Below the pieces are notes generated by a model, which searched no databases, had not been told where the DNA came from, and was given only the letters and a program-made list of their open reading frames with translations. The translations under genes were made by a program, and so were the position numbers. This document shows, piece after piece, positions 45,330-57,890 of a stretch of 64,000 nucleotides of DNA. Each line of letters opens with the position of its first letter. The stretch's first letter is position 1. This DNA comes from Deinococcus sp. YIM 134068 (GTDB taxonomy: Bacteria; Deinococcota; Deinococci; Deinococcales; Deinococcaceae): positions 1-64,000 of the forward strand of contig NZ_JAZHPF010000017.1 in NCBI RefSeq assembly GCF_036543075.1, written 5' to 3'.

Positions 45330-45655
45330 GAGAGCCTGGCGAATGCCGGAGGAAAGCGTCGGCGCAGATAACTTCTGGTCGAGGCCTCTCCTGCCCCACG
45401 CTGAGAGAAAGGAGAGTGATGAAGGTGGCCCATCCCGCGTCCAGTCCGCCCTTCGCAGTCTTGGTGCGGGCAAGGCCGTTGATGTTGAGGTTTTCAGGGA
45501 GTCGTCATGGGACCTTCCCTTGAACCCCGGAGACCCCGCCTTCTGGCCCGCCTTCACACGCCTGAAGAAGCCCTTGAAGGACTTGTCCAGCCGCTCCACC
45601 ACGTCCTGCAAGACCTGAGAGTGTACACCAGAGGCGAGTTCAGTTTGAAGTGCGT
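45330..45655 (-). pseudogene. IS200/IS605-type TnpB remnant
   Basis: Two unmistakable pieces of TnpB are left, joined in different frames. The first (45647-45492) reads ASGVHSQVLQDVVERLDKSF and FKGFFRRVKAGQKAG then PGFKGRS, the conserved N-terminal helical block. The second begins at 45495 as ENLNINGLARTKTAKGGLDA, followed by GWATFITLL, the block around the second RuvC acidic residue, and fades after PEVICADAF. The ~150 residues between them (including the first RuvC motif) and the zinc ribbon are gone, so it cannot be active. No TnpA is visible. It marks an old insertion between the DUF418 operon and the repeats to the right. Confidence 0.75.
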
Positions 45656-45831
45656 GTCGTGTGGAACGCTCTCCGGCCATGTGCATAGGGCGGCACGGCG
45701 AAGCCGAATTTTGGTGGCCCTGCGCCGCCCCTTCGGCGTCGAATTGCAACCCTGCTATCAGGCGGCGACCTATCTCCCCGCTTTGAATAGCGGTGGAGGA
45801 CGCCACTCGCTCCGAGCGAGGCCAACGGGAC

Positions 45832-45900
45832 TCGTCACCCTGGGCGCGAGCGTCGGGTCCCGGCGCTTGGGGACGCTTCGCCGACGCTCAGCATGACACC
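45832..45900 (-). repeat. GTCATGCTGAGC-type dispersed repeat
   Basis: Read on the minus strand it begins GGTGTCATGCTGAGCGTCGGC followed by GAAGCG, and the distal half is GACCCGACGCTC, an inverted copy of GAGCGTCGG. The opening matches the TGTCATNCTGAGCGNAGCGAAG motif I know as a noncoding repeat in several unrelated bacterial genomes. Confidence 0.45.
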
Positions 45901-46043
45901 CTGAGCACGTGCGCGGGCCGTACCCGTCGTCCCCCGGCCTCCGCCTGGGGGCGAGCGAGCAGACGAGCAGAACAGCGTGGCTCCCCTCGTCGGGCCAATT
46001 CTCGGAAGCTCCGAGCTTTAAGCTGGAGCGCCCACCCCCTGCC

Positions 46044-46071
46044 GGTGGCTGGAAGCTGGCGGCTGGCGGCC
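46044..46071. repeat. heptamer array, unit GGNNGCT (4 units)
   Basis: GGTGGCT, GGAAGCT, GGCGGCT, GGCGGCC in exact register, ending 3 nt before the stop codon of the next gene. Confidence 0.75.
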
Positions 46072-46074
46072 CCC

Positions 46075-46587
46075 TTACAACGTGCAAATCCCCCGCCTCA
46101 GCAGCACCACGTTCAGATTGGGCAGGCGGCGCAACTCGGCGGCGTACCCGGCGCGGCGCGTTCCCGTCTCCCTTAGCAGGCGTCCACGCGCGTCGTACTC
46201 GGCGCTGAGGTTGTACAGCACGCCCACGGGGCCGGAGGCCTGGGCGGTGGCGAAACGCAGACGCCCGGTGGCGTCGTAGTAGCCGGTGAAGTGGAGGGTA
46301 TTGTCGGGAATCCGGCGGGCATAGCGCACGATACGCGGCGTACCCAGCGCGTCGGCGAGGACGGACAGGCGCACCCGGCCCGAGCGGTCGCGGCAACTGG
46401 CCGAGACGCGCTGGGGGCGGAGCTGGCCCGCCCGCTCCAGCAGCCGCACCTGCGCCGTCTCCTGCGCGGCCTGCACGCGGGCCTGTTGCAGGGCGGTCGG
46501 TTGGCGGGACACCGCCTGGGCGTGACCTGACGGGGGGCCGCAGAGCAGACCGAAGGCGAGAAGCACAGCCGGGAGACGGTGGCTCAT
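46075..46587 (-). CDS. secreted hypothetical protein, 170 aa
   Basis: Signal peptide of ~23 residues (MSHRLPAVLLAFGLLCGPPSGHAQA). The middle has RHS/YD-like short strands (LHFTGYYDATGRLRFATAQ and VLYNLSAEYDARGRLLRETG), typical of small exported proteins that carry one or two YD repeats without a toxin domain. Two Cys (SASCRDRSG and RRGICTL) could pair. GGAG is 1-4 nt before the ATG region. Function unknown. Confidence 0.7.
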   Translation of the reverse strand: MSHRLPAVLLAFGLLCGPPSGHAQAVSRQPTALQQARVQAAQETAQVRLLERAGQLRPQRVSASCRDRSGRVRLSVLADALGTPRIVRYARRIPDNTLHFTGYYDATGRLRFATAQASGPVGVLYNLSAEYDARGRLLRETGTRRAGYAAELRRLPNLNVVLLRRGICTL

Positions 46588-46655
46588 GCTCCGTTGTACA
46601 GGGCGGGCGTGAGGAGGCCGTGCCAGTTGTCTTCACTTCACCTCCCCGGCGGCGT

Positions 46656-48836
<2,181 letters not shown>

Positions 48837-49140
48837 GGGGCCTCCGTGGGATTGCCGTCATGATGCCACGCTAGGAACTAACGGGCGTTTGGTGGGTGTG
48901 GGAGAGGGGTGGAGTTGGCCTGCCATTTCGTTTGAACGGTGCTGGGGAGTTGCGGTCGTCGTTGTCTGGGTTGCCAGGCCTGTTCACCCCCTCTGCTTCG
49001 CAGCTCCGCGAGTCCCGGCCTCCCCCCAAGGGGAAGAGTGAAAAGAGCCAGGGCTTAAGCAGCTTTTTGCTGACCGCTGAAAGCTGACGGCTGACCGCTC
49101 TCCACGAACCGCAACCCACGCCACAAAGCGGCGGCACTGT
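48837..49140. other. repeat-filled intergenic region
   Basis: No gene. Holds a GC-rich palindromic element (48978-49045, with GTTCACCCCCTCTGCTTCGC and CCCCCAAGGGG), the GCTTAAGCAG linker (49053-49062), and a heptamer array GCTGACC, GCTGAAA, GCTGACG, GCTGACC, GCTCTCC (49069-49103). Confidence 0.6.
49069..49103. repeat. heptamer array, unit GCTGANN (5 units)
   Basis: Five heptamers in exact register, ~40 nt before the rpe promoter. It is the reverse-complement type of the array at 27221-27248. Confidence 0.8.
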
Positions 49141-49146
49141 TAGAGT
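49141..49146 (+). promoter_or_regulatory. leaderless -10 box of rpe
   Basis: TAGAGT-GGCCCC-GTG. Confidence 0.65.
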
Positions 49147-49152
49147 GGCCCC

Positions 49153-49806
<654 letters not shown>

Positions 49807-49812
49807 GGAGGG

Positions 49813-49847
49813 AGCGGCCAGCCTCCAGCTTCCAGCCACCAGCAGAA
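49813..49847. repeat. heptamer array, unit AGCNNCC (5 units)
   Basis: AGCGGCC, AGCCTCC, AGCTTCC, AGCCACC, AGCAGAA in exact register, starting 7 nt after the rpe stop codon. Confidence 0.8.
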
Positions 49848-49910
49848 GACCAGTTGGTTCGGCGGCGTTGGAGCCGGAGATCAAGAGACCCCTGGACCTC
49901 CGGGTGGTTT

Positions 49911-49940
49911 GCTGGCCGCTGGCCGCTGGCCGCTGGCCGC
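49911..49940. repeat. perfect heptamer array (GCTGGCC)x4
   Basis: Four identical units plus a partial fifth, 20 nt before the comB-like start. The cleanest array in the window and a candidate for copy-number variation. Confidence 0.85.
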
Positions 49941-49960
49941 CCCCCCTCCCCGGTACCGCG

Positions 49961-50680
<720 letters not shown>

Positions 50681-50751
50681 GGGGGTCCTCTTCCCCCAAC
50701 ACGACCCCGGCACGGCGCGAACTTGTGACACGGCGGTAGGTGACGCCCCAC

Positions 50752-50757
50752 TAGCCT
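50752..50757 (+). promoter_or_regulatory. -10 box of the 586-aa gene
   Basis: TAGCCT, 9 nt, ATG 50767. Confidence 0.5.
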
Positions 50758-50766
50758 GGGGGCCGT

Positions 50767-52527
50767 ATGGACCTCACGCCGCCCGACCTCCTCGCCCACC
50801 TGCGGGACGCCCGGTACACCGACCTCGACCCCTTTCTCACTGGCCTGCAAGGGCGCTTCGAGCGCGGCGAGGTGAGCGAGCTGGAGTTGAAGCGGACTTT
50901 CGACGCCTTCCAGAATCCCGACCCGGCGCTGGGCGAGTGCTTCCGGGGGTGGATGGACACTCACCCCGGTTCCTACGCGGCGCACGCGGCGCTGGCGGGG
51001 TGGCTGCTGGGCCGCGCCTGGGCCTTCCGGGGTGAGACCACGGCCAATCTGGTGAGCGATCAGGGCTGGCGTGGTCTGCACCACTTTCTCGAACAGGCGG
51101 AGGGATGCGCGCGGGAGGCGACGACCCTGACGCGTAACCCTCTGACGGCGTGGCTGACGGTCGCCACCGTCCACAACACGCGGGGCTGTCAGATGAGCCT
51201 CGCCGACGTGCAGGCTCAGCAGTATCCCGACTGGTACACCCGCCCGCTGGAGGACAACCCGCACTCGCTGGAGCTGCGCCGCGTCACGCTGCTGCACCTG
51301 CGCGCCGAGTGGGGCGGGAGCGAGGAACACATGCTGACCTTTGTGCGCCAGCAGCAGGAGGCGGGCCTGCTGGGGCAGGGCGACATGCAGAAGCTCTGGG
51401 CCGCCTTCCACTCCCACGTCTCGCACCACGCCCTGCATTTCGCGGGCGATTCGGCAGCAGGCGTCGAGCGGGCGCGGCTGGCGGCGGACCTTCAGGAGAG
51501 CTACGCCGACCAGTTGCTCGTCGCGCTCACGCACGCCGATGCCCCCGAGGCAGAGCGGCGGGTGGCGTTGGAACGCTTCCTGGCCGCCGCCGAGGGAGAC
51601 CCCCGCGTTCGCGCGAGTGGAAATTTCCCCTGGGCGCTGTACCAGGCGAAGGGCTGGCTCGAACCTCTGCTGCCCCGTGTCACGGCCCTGCTCACCCGCT
51701 GGGCCGGGGAGGGCGATCACGAGGCGGCGGTGACGTTGGGTCGCCTGCATTGTTTCAACCGCACGTGGGCCATACCCGATCCCACCCCCCTCCTCATGCG
51801 CGCCCGCGACGAGGGCGACAAGGCCGCCGCAGAAATGCTCGTCCACCTGCAAGAGCACGGGCTGGGATTGAAGGCGGCGTTGCGCGACACGCCGGAGAAG
51901 CGCGACGCCGTCCTCAAGGCCGCCGACCTCGGCAGCGACGACATGAGCTGGCGCGTGTACCGGGGGTTCGACGCCTACCGGGGGCAGTTCGAGCTGGACG
52001 ACCGCGCGAAGTACCGCTACCTCCTCAAGGCCGCCGACGCCGGGAACAACGACGCCCGCTTCGCCCTCGCCCAGCAACTGCGCGCCGGGCTGGTTGAGGT
52101 CGGGGACGACGGTGTGCTGCGGCCCGTGGACACCCGGCCCCTTCAGGACAGCCTCGACTACGCCAAGCACCTCCTCGAACGCGCCGCCGCCGAGGAGCAC
52201 AAGGGGGCGCAGAAGGCGTTGAAGAAGGCCAAAGACGGGGACTGGGACGCCAAGACCGCCCGGCGACTTCGTGGGGGAGCTACCGAACAGGAGCGGGAGG
52301 CGGCGCGCGGCGGTCGCCCGTGGTGGCAGTGGTGGCTGATCGGGAGCTTCGTCATCGGCGTCCTGCGCGCGTGTGGGTCCTTCCTCGACGACGACCGCCC
52401 CGCCGCGTCGCAGGGGTGGGCTTCCCCCACGCAGAGTGCCGAAGCACAGGCGGCCCTCGCCGACGCCCAGGCGACGTTCGACGCTCTGGCCCAGGAGCAA
52501 ACCTCGACTCAGGGTTCCTCCCCCTGA
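50767..52527 (+). CDS. DUF4034/Sel1-like repeat protein with C-terminal membrane segment
   Basis: 586-aa protein. The N-terminal ~250 residues are helical with THPGSYAAHAALAGWLLGRAWAFRG and PLTAWLTVATVHNTRG, similar to DUF4034-type domains. The middle has Sel1/TPR-like helices (EGDHEAAVTLGRLHC; KYRYLLKAADAGNNDARFALAQQLRAG; LERAAAEEHKGAQKALKKA). Near the end a Trp-rich membrane helix WWQWWLIGSFVIGVLRACGSF is followed by a short acidic tail. The layout suggests a membrane-tethered scaffold with the repeats in the cytoplasm (N-in) or outside; no enzyme motif is seen. Function unknown. Confidence 0.75.
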   Translation: MDLTPPDLLAHLRDARYTDLDPFLTGLQGRFERGEVSELELKRTFDAFQNPDPALGECFRGWMDTHPGSYAAHAALAGWLLGRAWAFRGETTANLVSDQGWRGLHHFLEQAEGCAREATTLTRNPLTAWLTVATVHNTRGCQMSLADVQAQQYPDWYTRPLEDNPHSLELRRVTLLHLRAEWGGSEEHMLTFVRQQQEAGLLGQGDMQKLWAAFHSHVSHHALHFAGDSAAGVERARLAADLQESYADQLLVALTHADAPEAERRVALERFLAAAEGDPRVRASGNFPWALYQAKGWLEPLLPRVTALLTRWAGEGDHEAAVTLGRLHCFNRTWAIPDPTPLLMRARDEGDKAAAEMLVHLQEHGLGLKAALRDTPEKRDAVLKAADLGSDDMSWRVYRGFDAYRGQFELDDRAKYRYLLKAADAGNNDARFALAQQLRAGLVEVGDDGVLRPVDTRPLQDSLDYAKHLLERAAAEEHKGAQKALKKAKDGDWDAKTARRLRGGATEQEREAARGGRPWWQWWLIGSFVIGVLRACGSFLDDDRPAASQGWASPTQSAEAQAALADAQATFDALAQEQTSTQGSSP

Positions 52528-52552
52528 CCCAATCCTCCCGCCCCCCACCCGC

Positions 52553-52558
52553 TACCCT
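52553..52558 (+). promoter_or_regulatory. leaderless -10 box of nspC
   Basis: TACCCT, 7 nt, ATG 52566. Confidence 0.55.
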
Positions 52559-52565
52559 GTCTCCC

Positions 52566-53792
<1,227 letters not shown>

Positions 53793-53793
53793 G

Positions 53794-53821
53794 AGCGGCC
53801 AGCGATCAACAGCCAGCATGA
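53794..53821. repeat. degenerate heptamer array after nspC
   Basis: AGCGGCC, AGCGATC, AACAGCC, AGCATGA: register kept, sequence decayed. Confidence 0.55.
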
Positions 53822-53823
53822 AC

Positions 53824-53853
53824 AGCGCCCCCACCACTCCCGGCGGGGGCGCT
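53824..53853 (+). terminator. nspC terminator
   Basis: AGCGCCCCC, 12-nt loop, GGGGGCGCT: a 9-bp GC stem with a weak T-containing tail (GCTCTGTAT). Confidence 0.75.
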
Positions 53854-54179
53854 GCTCTGTATCACGGCGAGAGGGCTTGAGCCTGTGCGCTGGGGGCGGG
53901 AGTCACCGCCCGTTCGCGCGCCGATTACGACCCGGCCCAGGGGGAAAACGCGAGAGGTGGGGGCGCGGGAGGGGTCAGGCCGGGCGTGGGGCGTGGGGAG
54001 GGCCAGTCACGCCCGGCGCGGAGGGTCAGGAGAGGGGGAAAGTCTCGGTCAGGACGGGTCTCCTGGAGATGGTCGTCAGTCTAGGGACGGAGACTGACAC
54101 GGCTCTGACAGCGGAACCCTGCCGCACAGTGCGCCACCAACACCCCGTTCCCATCTGAGAGCGGGCGTCTCCCCTCCCC
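53854..54179. other. intergenic region, nothing recognised
   Basis: About 325 nt. GC-rich purine-biased sequence without a credible start, RNA fold or repeat. Confidence 0.4.
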
Positions 54180-54953
54180 CTACCCCAGCCGACCCGCCAC
54201 CCACAGGGCCAGCGGCGCGACGGCGAGGGCCGGGAGCATGCTGCCCACGCGCACCCGGCGGTCCTCCCAGCCCAGCCCGGCGAGCATCAGGTTCCAACTG
54301 ATTCCGGCGATGACGAGGCCACCCGCGCCCGTGATCATCAGGACGTAGGGGTTGGTCCTCAGGACGCCGGGGTCCGCCCCATTCAGCAGGCCCGCCGCGA
54401 ACGCCCCCGCCGCGAGGCTGAGGCCCCCCTGAAGGAGAAATACCGTGATGACGCTGAAGCCGACTCCGATGCCGTACGCCCCTGCCAGCGCGAGCGAGGC
54501 GATGCCGTCGAGCGTGCTCTTCAGGACATAGGTGGCGTTGTCGCCCGTCAGGCCGTTTTGCAGCCCGCCCACCACCGTCATCGGGCCGACGCAGAAGAGC
54601 AGGCTCGCCGCCACGAACCCCTCCGTGAAGCGCCCGCCGCCCCGGAATCTTCGCTTGAGAGCCTCACCCAGCCCCGCCAGCCCCTCCTCGATCCGCAGCG
54701 CCTCGCCGATCACGGCCCCCAGCGCGAGGCTGACGAGCGCGAGGATCACGCCGGGAATGTTGCCGCCCGTCACGCGGTTCAGGCTCCCCGCCATGTCCAG
54801 GCCGATGAAGAGCGTCACGAGGCTGAGCGTTTGCAGCAGTGTGCGCTGGGTGCGTTCCGGCAGCCGCCCCCCCAGCGCGAGGCCGAGCAGCGTGCCCAGC
54901 AGGACGGCGGCGACGTTGATCAGCGTGCCGGACAGTTGCGAGAGCAGACTCAT
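54180..54953 (-). CDS. DUF554 (YdfK/YqgA-type) membrane protein
   Basis: 257-aa polytopic protein with about seven hydrophobic segments. LLGTLLGLALGGRLPER at the N-terminus, GLQNGLTGDNATYVLKSTLDGIASLALAGAYGIGVGFS in the middle and GAGGLVIAGISWNLM near the end define DUF554. Proposed as a small transporter; no substrate known. TAGGCT lies 8 nt before ATG 54953. Confidence 0.88.
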   Translation of the reverse strand: MSLLSQLSGTLINVAAVLLGTLLGLALGGRLPERTQRTLLQTLSLVTLFIGLDMAGSLNRVTGGNIPGVILALVSLALGAVIGEALRIEEGLAGLGEALKRRFRGGGRFTEGFVAASLLFCVGPMTVVGGLQNGLTGDNATYVLKSTLDGIASLALAGAYGIGVGFSVITVFLLQGGLSLAAGAFAAGLLNGADPGVLRTNPYVLMITGAGGLVIAGISWNLMLAGLGWEDRRVRVGSMLPALAVAPLALWVAGRLG

Positions 54954-55039
54954 GAGGGCCTAGCCTAGAGCATCGGGGGCGTGGGTCTTGGACGAGGTTG
55001 TTGCAGTGAGGAGTTGTTGAGATTGTGTTTGGATGTGAT

Positions 55040-55090
55040 CTTTTGCTCCTCCCCCTTGAGGGGGGAGGTCGGGAGGGGGTGAACAGGCAG
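55040..55090. repeat. GC-rich palindromic repeat
   Basis: [47 protein letters not shown] element, nearly the same as the one at 43150-43190. Confidence 0.65.
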
Positions 55091-55182
55091 GGCGTCCAGA
55101 GCCAGTTGGAAGATTTACGAATCCAATCTGTTAGAGCGATTAACGCTGCTTGCTAACGGCGTTCTCCTCTCTTCCCACAAAA

Positions 55183-55211
55183 ACTACCCCCACCAACCCG
55201 GCGGGGGCAGT
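55183..55211 (-). terminator. terminator of the M8-type protease gene
   Basis: Minus strand ACTGCCCCC, loop, GGGGGTAGT, then TTTTTGTGGG. Confidence 0.8.
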
Positions 55212-55231
55212 TCCAGGTCCAACCTCAACTC

Positions 55232-56182
55232 TCAGCGGCTGCGGTACTTCGGCGTGATCAGTTCCTCGCGCGAGGCGAGGTCCAGCGACGCGGCGAGGCT
55301 CTGCGCGGTGGTCAGGCTGTAGGCGTCGGCGGTGGTGTAGGTGACAGCATAACCCATGTCCTGCAAGGTGCCGACGCTCAGGCGCGACAGCGGGTTCTTG
55401 ACGCCGCTGTTGAGGTAGCCTGTCATCAGCTCGTTCTTGAAGGTCGTCTCGCGCCAGTGGCCGCCCGCCGTGCCGGAGCCGCCCGTGTTCTCGACGGGCA
55501 CGGTGCTCAGGGTGCCGCCGAAGGCGCGGTACTCGCGCACGCCGTTCGTGCCCCGGTACACGGGGTTGCTCGTGCCGATGCCGCTCACCAGCCCGAAGCG
55601 TTGCCACAGGGTCCCGATGCCGAGCGAGTGCCCGAGTTCGTGAACGGCGATGTCGGCGAGCTGGGAGCTGAACTGCGTCAGGTCCGCCGTGTCGAACACC
55701 AGTGTGGAATAGGTCGTCAGCCCGTTCGACGAGCGGACGCTGCACGGCCCGCTCTGCGCGAGGGTGCCGCCGGGGCCATCGATGGTCCGGTTGCCCGTGA
55801 AGACGAGGATGTCGTCGATGGTGCCCGAGAACGCCGCGTTGCTTCCGCAGGCATTCGCGGGGATGTTCGCCCGCACGCTTGCCAGCCCCTGCGTGACGAT
55901 GCCCTGCCAGCGGCTCGCGGCGGCGTTCATGGCGTTGACCACGCTCGCGTCGCTGCCCGTGGCGAAGCGCAGGGTGATGTTGTACGGCTCGGTCGCCTGG
56001 GTCTCCAGCTCCGCGCTCAGGTAGGGGTCCAGCGGCAGCGAGGCGAGGTCGGGCGCGGTGACGTGCTCATGGGCCGCCTCGGCGTTCGCCACTGTGTCCG
56101 TCCCCCCTCCGCAGGAGGCGAGCAGGGCGGTCAGGGACAGGGCGGCGGCGCTCAGCGTCAGACGGCGGGTGAGTCGGGACAT
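55232..56182 (-). CDS. leishmanolysin-like (M8) zinc metalloprotease, lipoprotein
   Basis: 316 aa. Lipoprotein signal ending ALLASC (Cys24). Zinc site HELGHSLGIGTLW (HExxHxxGxxx), followed by VPVENTGGSGTAGGHWRE with the third His ligand and NELMTGYLNSG containing the Met-turn, the M8/leishmanolysin order. NPLSRLSVGTLQDMGYAV is the family C-terminal block. Should be an active exported protease. GGAGG lies 8 nt before ATG 56182. Confidence 0.88.
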   Translation of the reverse strand: MSRLTRRLTLSAAALSLTALLASCGGGTDTVANAEAAHEHVTAPDLASLPLDPYLSAELETQATEPYNITLRFATGSDASVVNAMNAAASRWQGIVTQGLASVRANIPANACGSNAAFSGTIDDILVFTGNRTIDGPGGTLAQSGPCSVRSSNGLTTYSTLVFDTADLTQFSSQLADIAVHELGHSLGIGTLWQRFGLVSGIGTSNPVYRGTNGVREYRAFGGTLSTVPVENTGGSGTAGGHWRETTFKNELMTGYLNSGVKNPLSRLSVGTLQDMGYAVTYTTADAYSLTTAQSLAASLDLASREELITPKYRSR

Positions 56183-56786
56183 GCGGAAACCTCCGGGAGC
56201 CAGGGGGCGGGGATAAGGCTGTCTCGGTCTGTCGGGTCTGCTCTGTGGGGGAAAGCGAGCGCAGCCTAGAGCCGCAGGTGTGATCCGCCTGTGAGGACCG
56301 CGCCGACACGTCGAAAAGGAGATGTGGATGGACCGGAGGAGAGGTTAAGGGATGCCGAACGCGCCGACGCCCCTATTTCTAGACTGGGTACAACAAAGCT
56401 CACACGAGGCCGGGTGTCATGCTCCTCCCAACGTCTCCCAGGCATCCCCGGCGGGGGACGGCCCGCTCCTCCGGCCTCACCGAACCTGTGAATCGATCGT
56501 GAGTGAGAGGGAACGCCTTCTTTTCAGTCCCGCCGCTGGCGAACGGAACGCCCCACTCCTCTTCCCCCAGTGGGGGAATGCTGTCTCCGCCTTTACGTTT
56601 GACGCCCGGATGACAGGGGACGTGGTACGCTCCTTCCAAGTTGACCTGCCCCTCCGCCGTCTTCCTCTGCCCGCCGCCGCACGGTGCGGACGGGCCGGGT
56701 GCCGGGGCGAGCGGGCGGGTCGCCCACAATCCAGAACGTCGTCGGGGCCGCCTTGGGGTGGCCCCGCGTGCTTGTCGGAGGTTGCC
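56183..56786. other. 600-nt intergenic region
   Basis: No gene supported: the open frames here read as low-complexity. It contains a CCCCCAGTGGGGG palindrome (about 56566-56578) of the GC-rich repeat type. A TTTGACG (56598) and TACGCT (56627) could be a promoter for the HTH gene, but the spacing is too long to be convincing. A GAATCGATCGTGAG stretch at 56491 is a small palindrome. It may hold a long 5' leader or an sRNA. Confidence 0.4.
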
Positions 56787-56990
<204 letters not shown>

Positions 56991-57054
56991 AGCTGAATCC
57001 TTCGGGGAAACCCAGGCGGGGGCGGACCTGACCCTCGCGGTCCTGCAAGCGGTT

Positions 57055-57720
57055 ATGGAGCGGGGGGACGAGGCTGCCGCGCTCGCCGCCTTGAGCGCCC
57101 TCGATCCCGCCGACCATGCGCGGGCCGCCCCCCTCGCGCTGCAACTGGGGCGGCCAAGCTTCGCCGCACGGTGGGCCGAGGACCCCCTCACCCGTGCCGC
57201 CGCGTTCCTTCGGCTGGGCGATTCCGATGCTGCCTTCACCACACTTGCGGGTCAGCCCGACACCGCCCGGCCCGCCCTCCTGCGCGCCCGCGCCGCGTGG
57301 CAGGCCGGGCAGCCGGACGCTGCCAGCCTCGCCGCCCACGCCCGGACGCTCGCCCGCTCGGAGGGGGACGCCGGGGCGCTCATCGCCGCCGCCACCCTGC
57401 TCGGTGAGATGAACCTCCGGGCTGACCCGCGCGCCGCCCTCCGCGCCCTGGCCGAGGGACTCAGGGTCGCCGAGATGAGCGGCACCGAGGCCGACGCCCA
57501 CCTTCTCGCCGTCCTCGCGCACGCACAGGCCGCCGTGGGAGGGAGGGACAAGGCCGCACGTACCGCCGCTAAGGCTCTTACCCGCAGCGTGCCGCGCAGC
57601 CCGGCGCGGGTGGTGGCGCTTCTCGCGCTCGGACGAGAGGAGGAAGCCCGCAGAGAGGCGGAGGCGGGGGAATTGGGCGGAGTGTGGTGGCAGGGCTTTC
57701 GTGCCCCGGAGGACTCCTGA
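57055..57720 (+). CDS. TPR-like helical repeat protein, 221 aa
   Basis: Ala-rich protein made of helix pairs: DEAAALAALSALDPADHARAAPLALQLG, DPLTRAAAFLRLGDSDAAFTTLAG, RPALLRARAAWQAGQPDAASLAAHARTLARSEGD, ADAHLLAVLAHAQAAVGGRDKAARTAAKAL. These are TPR-type repeats with no catalytic domain. The frame is open upstream of ATG 57055 (ADLTLAVLQAV fits the helix pattern), so a CTG start near 57028 is possible. Probably co-transcribed with the HTH gene; role unknown. Confidence 0.65.
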   Translation: MERGDEAAALAALSALDPADHARAAPLALQLGRPSFAARWAEDPLTRAAAFLRLGDSDAAFTTLAGQPDTARPALLRARAAWQAGQPDAASLAAHARTLARSEGDAGALIAAATLLGEMNLRADPRAALRALAEGLRVAEMSGTEADAHLLAVLAHAQAAVGGRDKAARTAAKALTRSVPRSPARVVALLALGREEEARREAEAGELGGVWWQGFRAPEDS

Positions 57721-57890
57721 AGACTTCCTCCCCAGAAGCAGGCCGAAGCAGAGGACCTGCCGTCGGTAGGGGCAGCTCTCCATCCTGGTCGGCCCGATTC
57801 CGGACCGAGGAACTTCGCCTCGACGGAATTTACGGAGTCCTGCCCCCCGACGTACTCACCTGACACTTCCCCACGCGGCAGGTCCCGATC
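57721..57890. other. intergenic region between convergent genes
   Basis: 170 nt with less GC bias than its surroundings; no terminator or gene I can support. Confidence 0.3.

Noticed and set aside
53877..54158. 93-codon plus-strand frame after nspC
   Set aside because: Gly/Arg-rich composition follows the base bias; no start signal or similarity.
56352..56786. Upstream extension of the HTH protein to 56352
   Set aside because: The added residues are repeat-derived and low-complexity; GGAGG plus TTG 56787 gives a clean HTH-only protein.
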